Shown: positions 31,042-43,590 of the stretch, one piece after another
Position numbering within the stretch: position 1 is the first letter of the stretch
Layout: each line of letters opens with the position of its first letter
Assembly (NCBI GenBank): GCA_905221605.1
Contig: CAJNDS010000946.1
Coordinates: forward strand, 642,077 to 706,076
Reading direction: 5' to 3'
DNA from: Symbiodinium natans
Taxonomy: Eukaryota > Sar > Dinophyceae > Suessiales > Symbiodiniaceae
DNA length: 64,000 bases
Notes under the pieces: model-generated
Database searches by the model: none
Told to the model about the DNA's origin: nothing
The model's input: the letters and a program-made list of their open reading frames with translations, nothing else
Made by a program: the position numbers and the translations under genes

Positions 31042-34000
31042 ATGAGCTGGCTCTTCAGTTCTTCCGGGGCCTCGGGCGACGCGGGCGATACGCAGGCGCG
31101 CCGCGACAAGGGTTTAGGGTTTAGGGTTTAGGGTTTGGGGTTTGGGGTTTGGGGTTTAGGGTTTGGGGGCGGTTTAGGATTTGGGGTTTGCGGGGGGTTT
31201 TCGAGTCTAGGGCTTCGGGGTGTAGGATTTCAGGGCTTAGGGTTTGGGATTTAGCACTTCGGAAAGAGGGGAGGCCTACATAGGTGGGCTTGATTCGCTT
31301 CTCCCCTAAGGGCTTTAGGGCCCTTATAGGGTGTAGGAGCTTAACTACGCCTAAGCCCCACTACTACGTCCCGAATCGACACCTTAAGCCCGACATTTGT
31401 TCCCGGGCCGCCGGCCGACTGAATTCGCAGCATGAACAGCACGTCTACATGCTTAGCGTGTAGTTATTTAGGGTTTAGGGTTTATGGTTTAGGGTTTAGG
31501 GTTTAGGGGTGTAGTTGTTTTTTGCACTTCAGGGTTTATGGTTTAGGGTTCGGGTGTGGTTGATTTTTTGTTGCAAGGGTTGTCAGGGAGTTCAGTTTAG
31601 GTCCCGTTGACCATTGCCCCTTTGATAAGCTGGAGGGCTTAGGATTTAGGATTTATAGGGCTGAGGGTTTAGGGTTAGGGTTGAGTGTTGAGGTCTCCAC
31701 GTGGTCACTTTTTGGGGGCGCGACCGTGCCCACAGAGAAGCGGCAGGTGCGGCTTGGGACGGGAAGGAGGAATGTTCGGGCCGGCCATAGGGGCCCTGAG
31801 CCCGAGATCATTAGGGTGTAGGGCAGTGTAGGGTTTAGGGTTTAGGGTTTAGGGTTTAGGGTTTAGGGTTTAGGGTGTAGGGTGTAGGGTGTAGGGTGCA
31901 GGGTTTGACCTCAGTCCAGTGGCAAAGAAAGGGTGCAGTGGTCTCCTGTTGGGTTCCGGGCCCCACCTCCTTGGGATGAGACTGCAGCACTAAAGTAGGG
32001 GTCGAATCATTACTAACAGTATTCCCTTATCGTCCCGATTCAATTCGACCAAAGTATCCCTCCCAAAACTTTATTCTAATTCTTTAGGCCCCTATATATC
32101 ACCCTAAGCCCTGAAGCCCTATATAGTCAGACACGTTGCTGGGTAGGCCCTTTGGAATTTCTCGGACTTACCCTGATTGTGCTTACTACTTTAAGAGGAG
32201 CATCCTTCGCAACGCTGTTCAGAGTCTTCAAGCGGGCCGGCCCAACGCCCAAAACCCTCCACCTCAAATCCTGCCCAGAAGCACCAAAACCCCACAGACC
32301 TGCAACCCTAAATCCTAGACCCGAGTTCCCCAAACCCTAAACCCTAAATCCTACTCCCCCAAATCCTAAACGCTAAACCCTGGCCCTGGGGTTTAGAGGT
32401 CAGATCCACAGTGACAAAGCCCGGAGGGCTCTCAGCAAGGATCCTAAAACCTCAACCCTGAACCCTAAACCCTGAACTGATGGCTTGGAGGTCAAGGTTT
32501 TGGGGCTTGCGGGGCTTCCGCTTTAGGAGCTGGTGCTTGCTGGGCCCTAAACACGAGAGCCTGAGCTCAAAACCCTAAACTCTGAAGCCCGAACCCTAAA
32601 CCCAAATCCCTAAACCCTAAGCCCTAACCAGAAGCCCGAAGCCCTAAACCCTAAACCCTAAACCGTAAACCCTAACCCGAAGCCCTAAGCCCTAAGCCCT
32701 AAACCCTAAACCCTGGAGGATGACAAGCCGAAGGCGAAGGCTGCTTCCAAACCGTGCCTCGGCCGAGAAAATCCATGGGTCTGTTGCTCTCAAGGGCCTG
32801 TTTGAGGTTTAGGGTTTAGGGTTTAGGGTTTAGGGTTTAGGGTTTAGGGTTCCCGGACACCCAAAATCTAAGGCCCCAACATTTCAGTCCATAAAGGGTT
32901 CTGGGGGTCAGGTGTTTCATGCTCTTGGAGTTTTAGGGTTTCAGGTTGTTCGGGTTATACGGCTCAGGGTTTCAGAGTATCAGGTTGTAAGGCCCTAGGG
33001 TTTGAGAGTTCAGGGTTGTAGCGTTGAGGGGCTTAGAAGGGGTTATAGGGGTTTCTCATTTAGGGCACTGGGAATTGCAGTGGGACCCCGGCCTAAACCC
33101 TGAACGTTCCAGCCAGGGGGTTTAGGGTTTAGGGTTTAGGGTTTAGGGTTTAGGGTTTAGGGTTTAGGGTTTGTGGTTTAGGGCTGTCTTAGGGAGCCAC
33201 AAGCCCCAAATCGTAAACCCCAACCCTTTAAACCCTTGAGCCTGCTAAACCTTGGTCACTTGAACGAACCCCTTGAACACTTCTTAATCCCCAACCCTTG
33301 GCCCTGGACTATCACTCACTCACAAATCCTATATATACCCTAAACTCTTAAAACGAAACCAAAACCCTAAACCCTAAATCCTAAACCCCAACCCCCTGAA
33401 CCCTAAACTCTCTTACCTCATATATATATATATAAACCTTCAGGTCATTCTTCTAAGCCCCTCAACCCTAACCCCTAACCCCTAACCCCTAAACCCTAAA
33501 CCCTAAACCCTAAACCCTAAACCCTCGCAGCATGAGGACGGCCATGCGAGACTGGGAGTTGAGACTCTTCAACGCCCGGGCGCCCGGAGACCAGGGGTTG
33601 AGTTTTTAGGGTTTAGGGTTTAGGGTTTAGGGTTTCAGGGTTTAGGGTTTAGGGTTTAGGGTTTAGGGTTTAGGGTTTGGGGGCTTAAGGTTCCGAAGCT
33701 CCGCTCCTGAAGGCAAAGCCCTTGGTAAGGTCGGGCTTCGGTTTTTGGGAACTATAGGGGTTAGGGCTAGCCCACCCCCATCCTTCACGGGGCACACCTG
33801 TCCGTTGAACAAAAACCAACAAGGGTTTGGGTTCAGGGTTTAGGGTTTAGGGTTTAGGGTTTAGGGTTTAGGGTTTAGGGTTTAGGGTTTAGGGTTTAGG
33901 GTTTAGGGTTTAGGGTTTAGGGTTTAGGGTTTAGTGTTTAGGGTTTAGGGTTTAGCTTTAGATTTGTCGAAGTCGCCTGTTGTCGGGGTCTCGGGGCGGG

Positions 34001-37000
34001 TCTGCGAGCTCTGAAGGTTTGCATGTGCAGAGTCCAGTTTTTAGAGAACTTGCCCTCCAAAATTGCCGGTGAGCATTTCCCTAAGTTCAAGAGGATCATG
34101 TGTGGGAATATTTTTCAGCGTGTACAGGCCAACCTGGGGGTCAGCCGCCCAAGCCTTACTTGTGCTTGAATAAAGAGGGAGTGTATACCCTAAACCCAAA
34201 CCCTCAACCCCAAACCCCAAACCCTCAACCCTTGTGAAATATCACCTAGTCAGGAGTGTATAGTGTACAACCGAGCACATCTCCCCAACTTAGACTTCTT
34301 ACCGTAGAGCCCAACTCCACACCCCCTAAAATAGGGAGGTATGTTTCTTACCCGTAACTCCGCGTAGGCCTTGGGCCCACAGCGCCAGAGACCCAAAAGT
34401 GTGCTTCGTAGTAACTGCTCCTGAGAGATCCCACCTCAAAACCCTAAACCCGACAGCCCCTTTTATGATGCCCCCGAACCATGAAGGCCGTCTGAGGGTG
34501 GTGGACCTCAGCCCGAAACCTGTATATAGCACCAGAGCCTTCTTCAACTATGCATTATCCTCGGCTTCCTGCCGAGAAGCATCTGGAACAAGCAGACCCG
34601 GATTGGGCCTCCTTCCCCCTAACCCAACCCTTCCCCCCATGCAAAATTTTGTGACGCCACCCCCCGCCCCCCCCATATATATCCTAAACCCTAAACCCTA
34701 AAACCCTAAACCCTAATCCCTAAAATATATATAGGGGAATCGATTAAGGGTCCCTTCGAGGGGTCCCTCCTGATACCCCTTGACTTCTGATCACTGCAGG
34801 AAGATGTCGACGACCGGCCGTCCAAGCCATCCTGGTGGGGGTGCCAAGGGTGGTTTAGGGTTCAGGATTTTGGGGTTAAGGGTTCAGGATTTAGGGTTTG
34901 GGGTTCAGGATTTTGGGGTTAAGGGTTTAGGATTTAGTGTTTGGGGTTTAGGATTTTGGGGTTAGGGGTTTGGGGTTTAGGGTTTGGGGTTTGGGGTTTA
35001 GGGTTTAGGTTTTCGGGCTTTGGTTTGGGAGGGGTCTTTGGCGGATAGCAACCCTAAACACAAGACCCTCAACCCCAAAAGGCTGACGGCTTCAGGGTTC
35101 AGGTTTAGTGTTTTGCAGTTGGGGGGGGGGGTTCCGGGGTTTAGGGTATAGGGTTTCGGGGTCTTGCGTGCCTTTCTGAAGTTTCAGGTGCGGAAGTCTG
35201 TCAGTAATCCAGTACCAACGTTGAGAACCAAATGAACCCTACAAGTGCTCATGGTTCACATACCTTAATGAGGAACATACCCTAATCCCTCAAGCCTAAA
35301 CCCTAAACCCTAACCCCAAATTCTTGAGTTCATGTGGTCGCCAAAAAAAGTAGGGGACTCTGTGTGTGTGTGTCTAGCACGCAAAGGATTGCATGGCAGG
35401 ATGCGTTGGGGTACTTAGCATCAAGCTGGGCGTGGGCTTGTGACCCCAAACCCTAAACCCTACACCCTAAACCCTAAACCCTAAGCCCCAAGCCCTAAAC
35501 CCTAATCCCTAAACCCTAAACCCTTTCGGGTATTTCGGCAATCCGGAAGCCCTCTAAGCAGCCCTAAACCCTTGAACCATCAGTTTTTCACAGCCGAGCC
35601 AAGGAGCCCCTTCATGTCTATGGAGGACCCGTCAGGGTTTAGGGTTAGGGTTTAGGGTTTAGGGTTTGGGGTTTAGGGTTTAGGGTTTAGGGTTCAGGGT
35701 TTAGGGTTTAGGGTTTAGGGCTAGAAGGGACCCTTATTTTTGTTCCCCAACATAGCCCCTATATAGCTTATATCGTCCCTATATACCTAAGTAGCCCCCT
35801 AAACAACCCCTGAATGTCCCTTCTCAGGCTCCCTCCTTTAGTCCCTTGACTCGGGATAGTTCATCGCAGATTAGCAACAACTCATAAACAACATACACGT
35901 GAACCTACACGTACACATGCGCAAATACACATACACATATACATACTACCCTCTATGCATTGTCATACACGTATACACAGAGATACAACAACAGCAACAG
36001 CACCAGCAGCAGCAAGACCCACCACACCACCACCAAGGAACAGCGGCAGGCCGACAGCTTGAACCTACATAATCAGAAGAGGGTTTTGGGAGAGTGTTGT
36101 TCTAGTCAGTTCATAGAAGGACCATAAGGGAGTACTATTCATAGAAGGACCATAAGGGAGTACTATTAATTTAGTAATTATTCCGACGCCTTAGAGTAGA
36201 AATGACGATGCTTGGGAGGAGACCTCGCGCTTCGAGAAGAAGACCAAGAAGATGCGGCAGATGAGGCGGGCTAAGCCCTAAAACCCTACAAAACCCTAAG
36301 TGGGTACCCCCAAACCCTACACAAACCCGATGAAACCCTACAAAACCCCTACCAAAAAGCCCTAAATACCTAAATGGGCACCCCCTCTAAACCCTAAACC
36401 CTAAACCCTAACCCCTAAACCCTAAACCCTAAACCCTAAACCCTAAACCCTAAACCCTAAACCCTAAACCCTAAACCCTAAACCCCCAACGAAGCATGGC
36501 ACGCGGCAGGGACATCGGCGACGTGGGCGATGTCCAGCCTCTGAGGAGCTACGAGGAGCAGGTGCGGCGGTTTAGGGTTTAGGGTTTAGGGTTTAGGGTT
36601 TAGGGTTTAGGGTTTAGGGTTCTTTGTTCTTTGTTCTTTGGGTTTAGGGTTGTTGGGGCTTGTTGGGCTTCAAAGGTTTGGGTACCCCTAAACCCTAAAC
36701 CCTAAACCCTAAACGCTAAACCCTCTTCCCAAACCTGAGGGATGTTTTCTGGTTTTAGGTGTTTTGAAGTTCGGGTTGCAGGCTTTAGGGTTCAAAAGGG
36801 CTGGGAGCGAAGTTATGGCTCGTGTGATTAGGGTTCAGGGTTTAGGGTTTAGGGTTTAGGGTTTAGGGTTTAGGGTTTAGGGCCCGAGGTTTAGGGTTTA
36901 GGGTTGGGGTTTGCGGCTTGGGGTTAGGTTAGGGTTCAAGACTGAGGACCCGTACATTCATGATCGTTAACCCCCAAAATGTCCGAACCCTTTTGCGGTG

Positions 37001-38710
37001 CATGTGTAGTTGGGTCTTTAGCTTTGCAATTAACGGCGCCATGAGGACCCAAAGTGAACAACACCAGATCTACCCACAAAGCTCCAAGTAGAGGGTATAG
37101 GATACACGAACCAGTGAGAGTGTAAGCGCTAGGGCGTAGGGATTTTGGGCCCTGTTGCCCACACCCTAAAGCCTAAACGCTAAACCCTAAACCCTAAACG
37201 CTAGACTTTCCGCTAAACCTAAACCCTAAGCCCTAAACCCTGCTTAGTTCCCGAGTGTTGAGGGACGCTGGGGGAGAGGTCCTCGGCATCACCCAGCTCA
37301 CGACCCCGCGCGACTCGAAGCAGACAAAGCCGTCCAAGGGCGACCAAGGCCCTCTTTGCTTTCTTTGAGGGATTAGGGTTTAGGGTTTAGGGTTTAGGGT
37401 TTAGGGTTTAGGGTTTAGGGTTTAGGGATTGAGAGCTTCAAGGGCTGTAGGACGTGTGCAGGGCTAGCAGGTGGGGAGGGGTGGGAGATCCACATCTGAG
37501 TGCAGGCTTTCGGAGAGTAGGGTTTAGGGTTTAGGGTTTAGGGTTTAGGGTTTAGGGTTTAGGGTTTAGGGTTTAGGGTTTAGGGTTTAGGGTTTAGGGT
37601 TTAGGCTTGGGGTTTCAAGGAGTTTACACTCGTGCCCCGAAGGCTGTACCCCTAGAGGTTCCCCTTCATAGACTCCGAATATGGCCCTTAGACGACCTTA
37701 AGGATCGTTAAGAAGGGTCCCAAAACCCAAGGTTTCAACCTTTCAGGGTCCAAGATACAGCCCCGAGAGATTAGGGTTTAGGATTTATAGGGTTTAGGGT
37801 CTATGGTTTAGGGTTTAGGGTTCAGGGTTTAGGGTTTAGAGTTTATTTTGCCTTCTGCCTGTCATAGGAACCCATCGGTAAGGAGAAGAAGGGATCCTCA
37901 GTCGGGATAGGGGCCGAGGGTACTAGAGCATTTGGGTTTAAGATTTTCAGAGTTCAGCAAGTTTCGGGTTGTTTAGGGTGCGCGGGCCCCTGGCTACGGG
38001 ATGAGAATTAGTAGGGAATGAGAGAGCCTCATGGGCTTACAATATATAAGGGGATATGGAACACTTAGGCCTACCAGACGAAGGCCAAGAGCCAGGAATC
38101 TACGTCCACAACTGGGTTCAGGGTTCAGGGTTTAGGGCCTCCCCTTTTTTCATGGCCTGGGCGGGTTGTTCCGAGTAAGGGTCTTTGTCGGAAGGCCTTT
38201 CACAAGAAGCCCTCTTACGAAAGATAACTCGACATCGCCCCCGAATTTGGAACGCTAATCCCAAACCCCCCAAACCTCCAAACCTCCAAACCCCCAAACC
38301 CCCGCCCCCAAACACCCCCAAACCCCCAAACCCCCACACCCCACACCACTCCTAACCCCCACGAACACCCAAACCCCCTAACCCGGAAGCCCCCCTAAAC
38401 CCTAAACCCTAAACCCTAAACCCTAAACCCTAAACCCTAAACCCTAGACCCTTAATCCAAAACCCCCACACCCTAGAAATGCCTTCAAAGCCGTGAGGCG
38501 CCCCGCCCACCATCTCGGAGGAGGAGGTCTGCATCCAAGACCTAAGGGATAGTGGTTTTGGGAGTTTAGGGGTTAGGGTTTAGGGTACAGGGTTTCCTTA
38601 AAAATCAGTGTGGGTGTGTATATATATATATGTATATGTATGTATGTATGTATATATATATATATGTATGTGTATTTCCAGAGGGCGCCCTCTGCGGATA
38701 CAGCATGTAC

Positions 38711-38747
<37 letters not shown>

Positions 38748-40878
38748 CGTGTGTGTGTGTGTACCCACACGCTTCAGATTGACCCTGGGAAGCCCGTCAA
38801 AAGAAACTTACCTACCTATTCTATTAAGCCTATAAATTTACCAATACTGCGCCTGAACCCTGAGCCCTCAGCCATGCACCTGCTCCCGTGATTGTGTTTG
38901 GGGAAGATCACGGGACTAAAGGAGGGACCCTTGCAAGGGACCTTGGGGGGCTGCTTAGGTAAAAAGGGACTATACTATGTAAGGTATATATGGGGGGTTA
39001 TATAGGGGAAGAAGATGAAGGGTCCCTTCTAGGGGTCCCGCCTGATGCCCCTGAAGATGAGGAGGAGCCCGACATCGCAGGCCGGGGGAAGGTGATCGAC
39101 GGCCCGAACCTCAGCCAAGGGACAGCCGAGGCTAGGGGGTACAAGGGGCCCCTAGAATGGGACCCTTAATCTTATTCCCCTGTATAACCCCCTATATACT
39201 AAATAAGCCCATGAATTAACGCCTAAACCCCTAAACCCCTCAAACCTAAACCCTAACCTACCCCTAAACCCTAAACTATTGCCAAGCTACCCCTAAACCC
39301 TGAACCCAAAACCCTAACCCAAAACCCAAAACCCAAAGCCCAAAACCCAAAACCCTAAAGCCAAGCCGGAGGGACTCCGGGTCTCGGCTCAACACTTGTG
39401 AGAGTTAAGGGTTTTGGGAGCTTCGGGGGATTAGGGTTCAGGGTTCAGGGTTCGAGGTTTAGGATTTAGGCGATTTAGGGTTCAGGGTTTAGGGTTTAGG
39501 GTTTCGGGGTTTAGGGGGTTAGGGTTCAGGGTTTACGGTTCAGGGTTTAGGGTTTAGGGCTAGGGTTTAGGGCTCAAGGTGGAGGTTATTGCGCGGTTGC
39601 AAGTTGTGTGCTAAGTAGGATGGCATGGTTCTGGCTAGTCGCAAGCTTCCAACTCCTAGCCCTGCTTGTAACCTCCCATGACCGTCCAAGTACCTCCAAA
39701 TCTCAATCCTCAAAAAACGAAGCCTAGACCTCAAAGCCCTGAACCCCAAACCTTAGAAACCCTAAACCACACTGAACCCTAGACGTCAAAACCTGAACCC
39801 CAAACCTTAGAAACCCTAAACCCACTTTTTATATTTTCGGTCCAAGAAGACTACAGCAAGGTCAGTTGTGCAACTTGACGGATGGCTTCTGGACTGTCTG
39901 GCCGGGGTCCCTTTTGTCCTTCCCAAGCCGGCTTTAGTACCGTTCTACTAGGCTTAGGGTTTAGGGTTTAGGGTTTAGGGTTTAGGGTTGAGGGTTTAGG
40001 GTTTAGGGTTTAGGGTTTAGGGTGTAGGGTTTAAGGCCTTTCCATTTTTTCGAGACTAGGCTCCCTGTATACACCCCCCTGAAATGAAACAGGGAACCCC
40101 TTTTTTCCTAGGTTACTCTGGGGTCCAGTTTCGTAGGCTTTTGGAGCTTAGGGCCTATAAGGTCCAGGATTTTGGGGCCTTAAGCTTTAGGGTTTATAGC
40201 GTTTGCAGAGCTCATGGGGCTCAGGCTTACAGGTTTTGTAGGGGTTTGCAGGGTGTTGGGAGGAGCGCAGAAGGCGAGCAGGGTTTATTCATAGGGTAGT
40301 TTCATTGGCCCTTGATGTGGTCCCTTGCCTTCTTTGAGGGATTCTGAGGCATGGGCCCGTAAACCCTAAAACCCTAAAACCCTAAAACCCTAAAAACCCT
40401 AAAACCCAAAAACCCTAAAACCCTAAAACCCTAAAACCCTAAACCCTAAACCCTAAACCCTAAAATTTTTCGGGAGTAGAGGGTTAGAGCAAAGAGGGCA
40501 TGAAGGCCACACCTCCCACAGCCTGGTTCAATTCCCAAAGGATCCATGTACCTTTACAGTAGATACTTTGGCCCTAAAGCTACGATATAGGAACCCCAAG
40601 GCCCAAGTATAAACCAGTTAGGTACATGGATCCTTAGGGATTGGGTAGCGGCCTAAGGGGTACTTGGCGGGTTCAGTCAGTCAGACTCATACGCCCTGGA
40701 CCCTGGCTGGGGGCTTCGGGTCCTGAGCCCCCCCAACCCTAAACCCTGCAACCCTAAACCGCCCTAAACCACCCCAAACCACCCTAAACCACCCTAAAGC
40801 ATAAAGTGCCCTGAACCACCCTAAGCCCTAAAACCCGAACCCTGCGACTGCTGTCTAGAGGCCGCCCCGCGTGACAGC
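31042..40878 (+). CDS. Unknown multi-exon gene, 16 inferred exons from a start codon
   Basis: Inferred exons are 31042-31104, 32719-32753, 33531-33586, 34033-34093, 34800-34834, 35594-35603, 36200-36247, 36495-36545, 37263-37311, 37868-37900, 38180-38222, 38498-38517, 39062-39113, 39366-39386, 39861-39895 and 40861-40878. The first begins ATG (MSWLFSSSGASGDAG). Frame is kept throughout. Acceptors are all AG; donors are GA, GT or GC. Each intron start resembles the next exon start, which is how the chain was built. Product segments include LRLFNARAPVQFLENLPSKI, EETSRFEKKTNMARGRDIGD, GEVLGITQLTTPREPIGKEK and RGKVIDGPNLTGGTPGLGQL followed by CNLTDGFWT. The early part is rich in Lys/Arg and Ser. 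I do not recognise a domain. Further exons probably continue to about 46.7 kb. Individual splice choices, especially GA donors and the 10-nt exon, are uncertain. Confidence 0.5.
32136..32318 (+). other. Open stretch of uncertain status in a gene C intron
   Basis: One frame reads ISRTYPDCAYYFKRSILRNA, then VQSLQAGRPNAQN. It has no clear AG acceptor or donor and falls within the inferred intron 31105-32718. It could be an alternative exon or chance. Confidence 0.2.
34730..34790. mobile_element. MITE family 3 right half, ending at an exon acceptor
   Basis: TATAGGGGAATCGATTAAGG through GGGTCCCTCCTGATACCCC. Its end lies about 10 bp before the acceptor CACTGCAG at 34799. Confidence 0.5.
35727..35860. 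mobile_element. MITE family 3, inverted orientation
   Basis: Reads AGAAGGGACCCTTATTTTTG ... CCTAAGTAGCCCCC ... CTCCTTTAGTCCCTTGACTC, the reverse of the 38914 copy. Confidence 0.6.
35880..36080. repeat. CA-rich and CAACAG/CAGCAG microsatellite stretch
   Basis: ACATACAC-type repeats are followed by CAACAGCAACAGC and CCACCACACCACC. A Ser/Thr/His-rich frame is open after 35983 but is low complexity. Confidence 0.55.
38005..38098. mobile_element. MITE family 2 copy
   Basis: GAATTAGTAGGGAATGAGAG at the left and GAAGGCCAAGAGCCAGG at the right, with TATATAAGGGG inside. Confidence 0.45.
38603..38762. repeat. TA/TG/GT microsatellite pair
   Basis: (TA)n, (TATG)n, (TA)n and (TG)n runs flank a 40-bp core containing CCAGAGGGCGCCCTCTG, itself a palindrome. 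Confidence 0.8.
38914..39056. mobile_element. MITE family 3, full length, ending at a splice acceptor
   Basis: From CTAAAGGAGGGACCCTTGC to GTCCCGCCTGATGCCCCTGA, with inverted arms GGGACCC/GGGTCCC. Its terminal CCTGAAG lies five bases before the acceptor used for the exon at 39062. A second, inverted part-copy at 39133-39215 lies just after that exon. Confidence 0.75.
40529..40646. mobile_element. MITE with near-perfect inverted repeats
   Basis: CCAAAGGATCCATGTACCT pairs with AGGTACATGGATCCTTAGG. About 118 bp. Confidence 0.75.
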
Positions 40879-41450
40879 GATGACGGGCTTGGGCAAGGCC
40901 TGCTGGTGCCGTGGTGTTGAAATGAACCCTAGGTTGGTTTTTGGGACATTTTCATTTTCCTTATTTGAGTGGTTTATAAGGGACCCTATATGTAAATATT
41001 TCTCAGAGGGTTGAAAGGCCAACCCAGAACCTGGCTAGGTTTTTTTTTGGACTCAGTCTGCAAAAACTAGGGGTTTAGGCTTAGGCTTTAGGCTTCATTT
41101 GCGCTTGAAGGTTTTAGGATTGAGCACCGCGTTTCGGGCTTTGGATTAACGTTTCAAGAGCTGCTTTCTCAACAGTGCATCAAAGTTGGGATGGGTTCAT
41201 GTGAGCCGTGAGCCCCCTTTTGGGTCTCCTGTGGGCCTGTATTTTAGGGCTTCAGGGCATCAAAAAGTTCCAAAGGGCCCCACCACCCTCATTTAGAGTT
41301 GAGAGTTTAGGGTTTAGGGTTTAGGGTTTAGGGTTTAGGGTTTAGGGTTTAGGGTTTAGGGTTTAGGGTTCATCTCAATCCTTGGCACTGGCACATCCCT
41401 CTCCAAGGTAGCTCATCCAACGGCAAACTTTTGCGAGTAGATCACCCCAA

Positions 41451-41454
41451 CCCC

Positions 41455-41485
<31 letters not shown>

Positions 41486-41490
41486 AAAAA
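41451..41490. repeat. Poly-C then poly-A tract (C25 A15)
   Basis: Followed by CAAAGGAATGCAGGCACTG. The downstream motif ATGCAGGC[CA]CTG also follows the tract at 23142 and occurs at 57327 without a C/A tract. Confidence 0.85.
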
Positions 41491-41561
41491 CAAAGGAATG
41501 CAGGCACTGCTGGGCACCCTAAGCCCAAAACCCTAAACCCTCAACCCTGAGGGCCTTGCAG

Positions 41562-41632
41562 TGTCTGAACGCGATCTCTGGCTTTAGGCTTGAAAGCATG
41601 AAGGGCTGGAGCTCTCAACGAACTGGCTGAAG
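41562..41632 (+). CDS. Candidate exon, unknown protein
   Basis: After CCTTGCAG one frame reads CLNAISGFRLESMKGWSSQR. It may continue the gene starting at 31042; phase is not resolved. Confidence 0.35.
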
Positions 41633-41688
41633 GAGGGGTTTAGGGTTAAGTGGTTTGGGGTTTAGAATTTGGGGATATAAAGTAGCAG

Positions 41689-41741
41689 GACACCATCGCG
41701 GAAGCCCAAGCCGAAGTTGTCTTTAGGCTCCCTTATGGACG
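41689..41741 (+). CDS. Candidate exon, unknown protein
   Basis: The acceptor is AGTAGCAG and a GT donor opens GTTTATGGTTTAGGG. The frame is DTIAEAQAEVVFRLPYG. Good protein-like composition. Confidence 0.4.
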
Positions 41742-42195
41742 GTTTATGGTTTAGGGTTAGGGTTCAGGCTTTAGGGGCTAGGTTACTGGGCAACCTAGAC
41801 TTTACAAACCTCTGATTGAACCAGAACTCTCTACCCCATTCGGCAGAGAGCTATACAGACCCTGATAGCAAACCTTTTGAACCCCAATCCTAAACCCCAA
41901 CACCTTAGACACGCTCAACACCAAACACCCTGAACCCAAAATTCTAAACACCCCGACCCCTAAACCTTGAACATTCTAAACACCCTAAACCCTAAACCCT
42001 GAACTTTCTAAACACCCTAAAGCCCTAAACCCTAAACCCATCCCAAACTCCTTATAAGGCCCTAAAGCCTTTAACTCTAAACCCATCGTAAACCACCCGA
42101 TAAGGCCCTGAACCCGACAACCCTAAACCCTATACCCCAAACCCTAAACCCTAACCCTAAACCCTAAACCCTAAAACCCTTTCCCGGGAGCGCAG

Positions 42196-42254
42196 GCCAA
42201 TGTCGCCTTGCGGCCGGACCCTGGCAGCCAGGGGTTGGCGCTCTACAACCAGGA
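42196..42254 (+). CDS. Candidate exon, unknown protein
   Basis: After a C-type array and GAGCGCAG the frame reads ANVALRPDPGSQGLALYNQ, with a GC donor before GCTTAGGG. Confidence 0.4.
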
Positions 42255-42784
42255 GCTTAGGGTTTTGGAGTTGAGGGGGTTGAGGGCTTAAGGGCTTTGA
42301 GGGGCTTCAAGGGGTTTAAGGGCTTCAAGGGCTTTAAGGAGTTCAAGGGGTTCAAGGGGTTTTAGGGTTGAGGATTTAGGATTTCAGGTTTGAGGAGGTG
42401 ACTGTTTAAGGGTTTAGGGGTTAGGGTTTAGGGTTTTGGGGCGTTTAGGGAGTCAGGGTTGAGGGGGTTGAGGGGGTTGAGGCTTTCAAGGGGTTCAAGG
42501 GGTTTAAGGGCTTCAAGGGGTTTAAGGGGTCTCCGGCGTCTAAGGGGTTTAAGGGGTTTGGGGGTGCAGGGTGTAAGAGCTTGGGGGTGTTTGGGGGTTT
42601 GGGCTCAGAGGTGTTTAGGAGTTTAAGGTTTGGGGTTTTCAGGGCTTTCTCCGGCCCTCGCCCTTGCACCTCGACCCTATTCTAACCACCGCCAGAAGGC
42701 TGCATTGTAGGGGTTTAGGGTTTAGGGTTTAGGGTTTAGGGGTTGAGGGCTCAGTTGCATTTGGTTCGCGGCTTGCATGTTGAG

Positions 42785-42867
42785 ACTTCTTTTGGCCTCG
42801 GGCTCGGGCACGTGCACGCTGCCGCGAAAGATGGACCAGGCTCAGCAGCTTATTGTGCTCAGACTTT
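42785..42867 (+). CDS. Candidate exon, unknown protein
   Basis: A frame reading TSFGLGLGHVHAAAKDGPGS, then AAYCAQ, lies between G-type and C-type arrays. Boundaries approximate. Confidence 0.3.
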
Positions 42868-42973
42868 ACCCCTAAATCCTAGCCCTAAACCCTAAACCCT
42901 AAACCCTAAACCCTAAACCCTAAACCCTAAACCCTAAACCCCGAGTTGTTGTGGGGTCTGCGACTGTCCCTAG

Positions 42974-43015
42974 GAGAAGAGGGACTACACGAGCCTGGAG
43001 GTGCCAGCTCTGGCG
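42974..43015 (+). CDS. Candidate exon, unknown protein
   Basis: After GTCCCTAG the frame EKRDYTSLEVPALA ends exactly at a GT that starts the G-type array. A clean exon-like island. Confidence 0.4.
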
Positions 43016-43590
43016 GTTTAGGGTTTAGGGTTTAGGGTTTAGGGTTTAGGGTTTAGGGTTTAGAGTTTAGGGTGCCAGCTCTCTTGGGACCCACTGGGTC
43101 TTGAGGGGCTTTTGGGGTTTAAGGTTTAGGGTTTTTTTAGGCGGTTTAGATTTTTTGGGGTTTTAGGGTTTGTTTCGGTTTGTGACGGTTTGTTAGGGCT
43201 TGTTAGGGTTCGTTAGGGTTTTTAGTTTAGGGGCTTGAACCCCAAACATCAAACTCCAAGCGCCAAGCCCCAAACCGCGAGCCTCGTACCCCTAATTCGA
43301 CCCCAAGCTTTATGCCCTAAATCCTAATCCACGAACCTCAACCCTAAACTCTAAACCCTAAACCCTAAACCCCTAAACCCTAAACCCTAAATCCTAATCC
43401 ACGAACCTCGAGCTTCAGGGCTTGGGGCCTAGAAGGCACCGAGCCCTGGCCACAAGATTGAGTATCCACTTGCACGGACCAGGGTTTGAGTTTTGGGGGG
43501 GTTTAGGCGTTTAGGGTTTGGGTTTTGGGTTTGTTTTAAAGATGTTGAGAGATTTAGGGTTGGGGCTTGGGGTACAACGGAAGGCTAGCA

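Noticed and set aside
38118-38339. Minus-strand frame with GGLGVFGGGGLGVW
   Set aside because: Read-through of C-rich degenerate repeats overlapping a plausible + strand exon at 38180.
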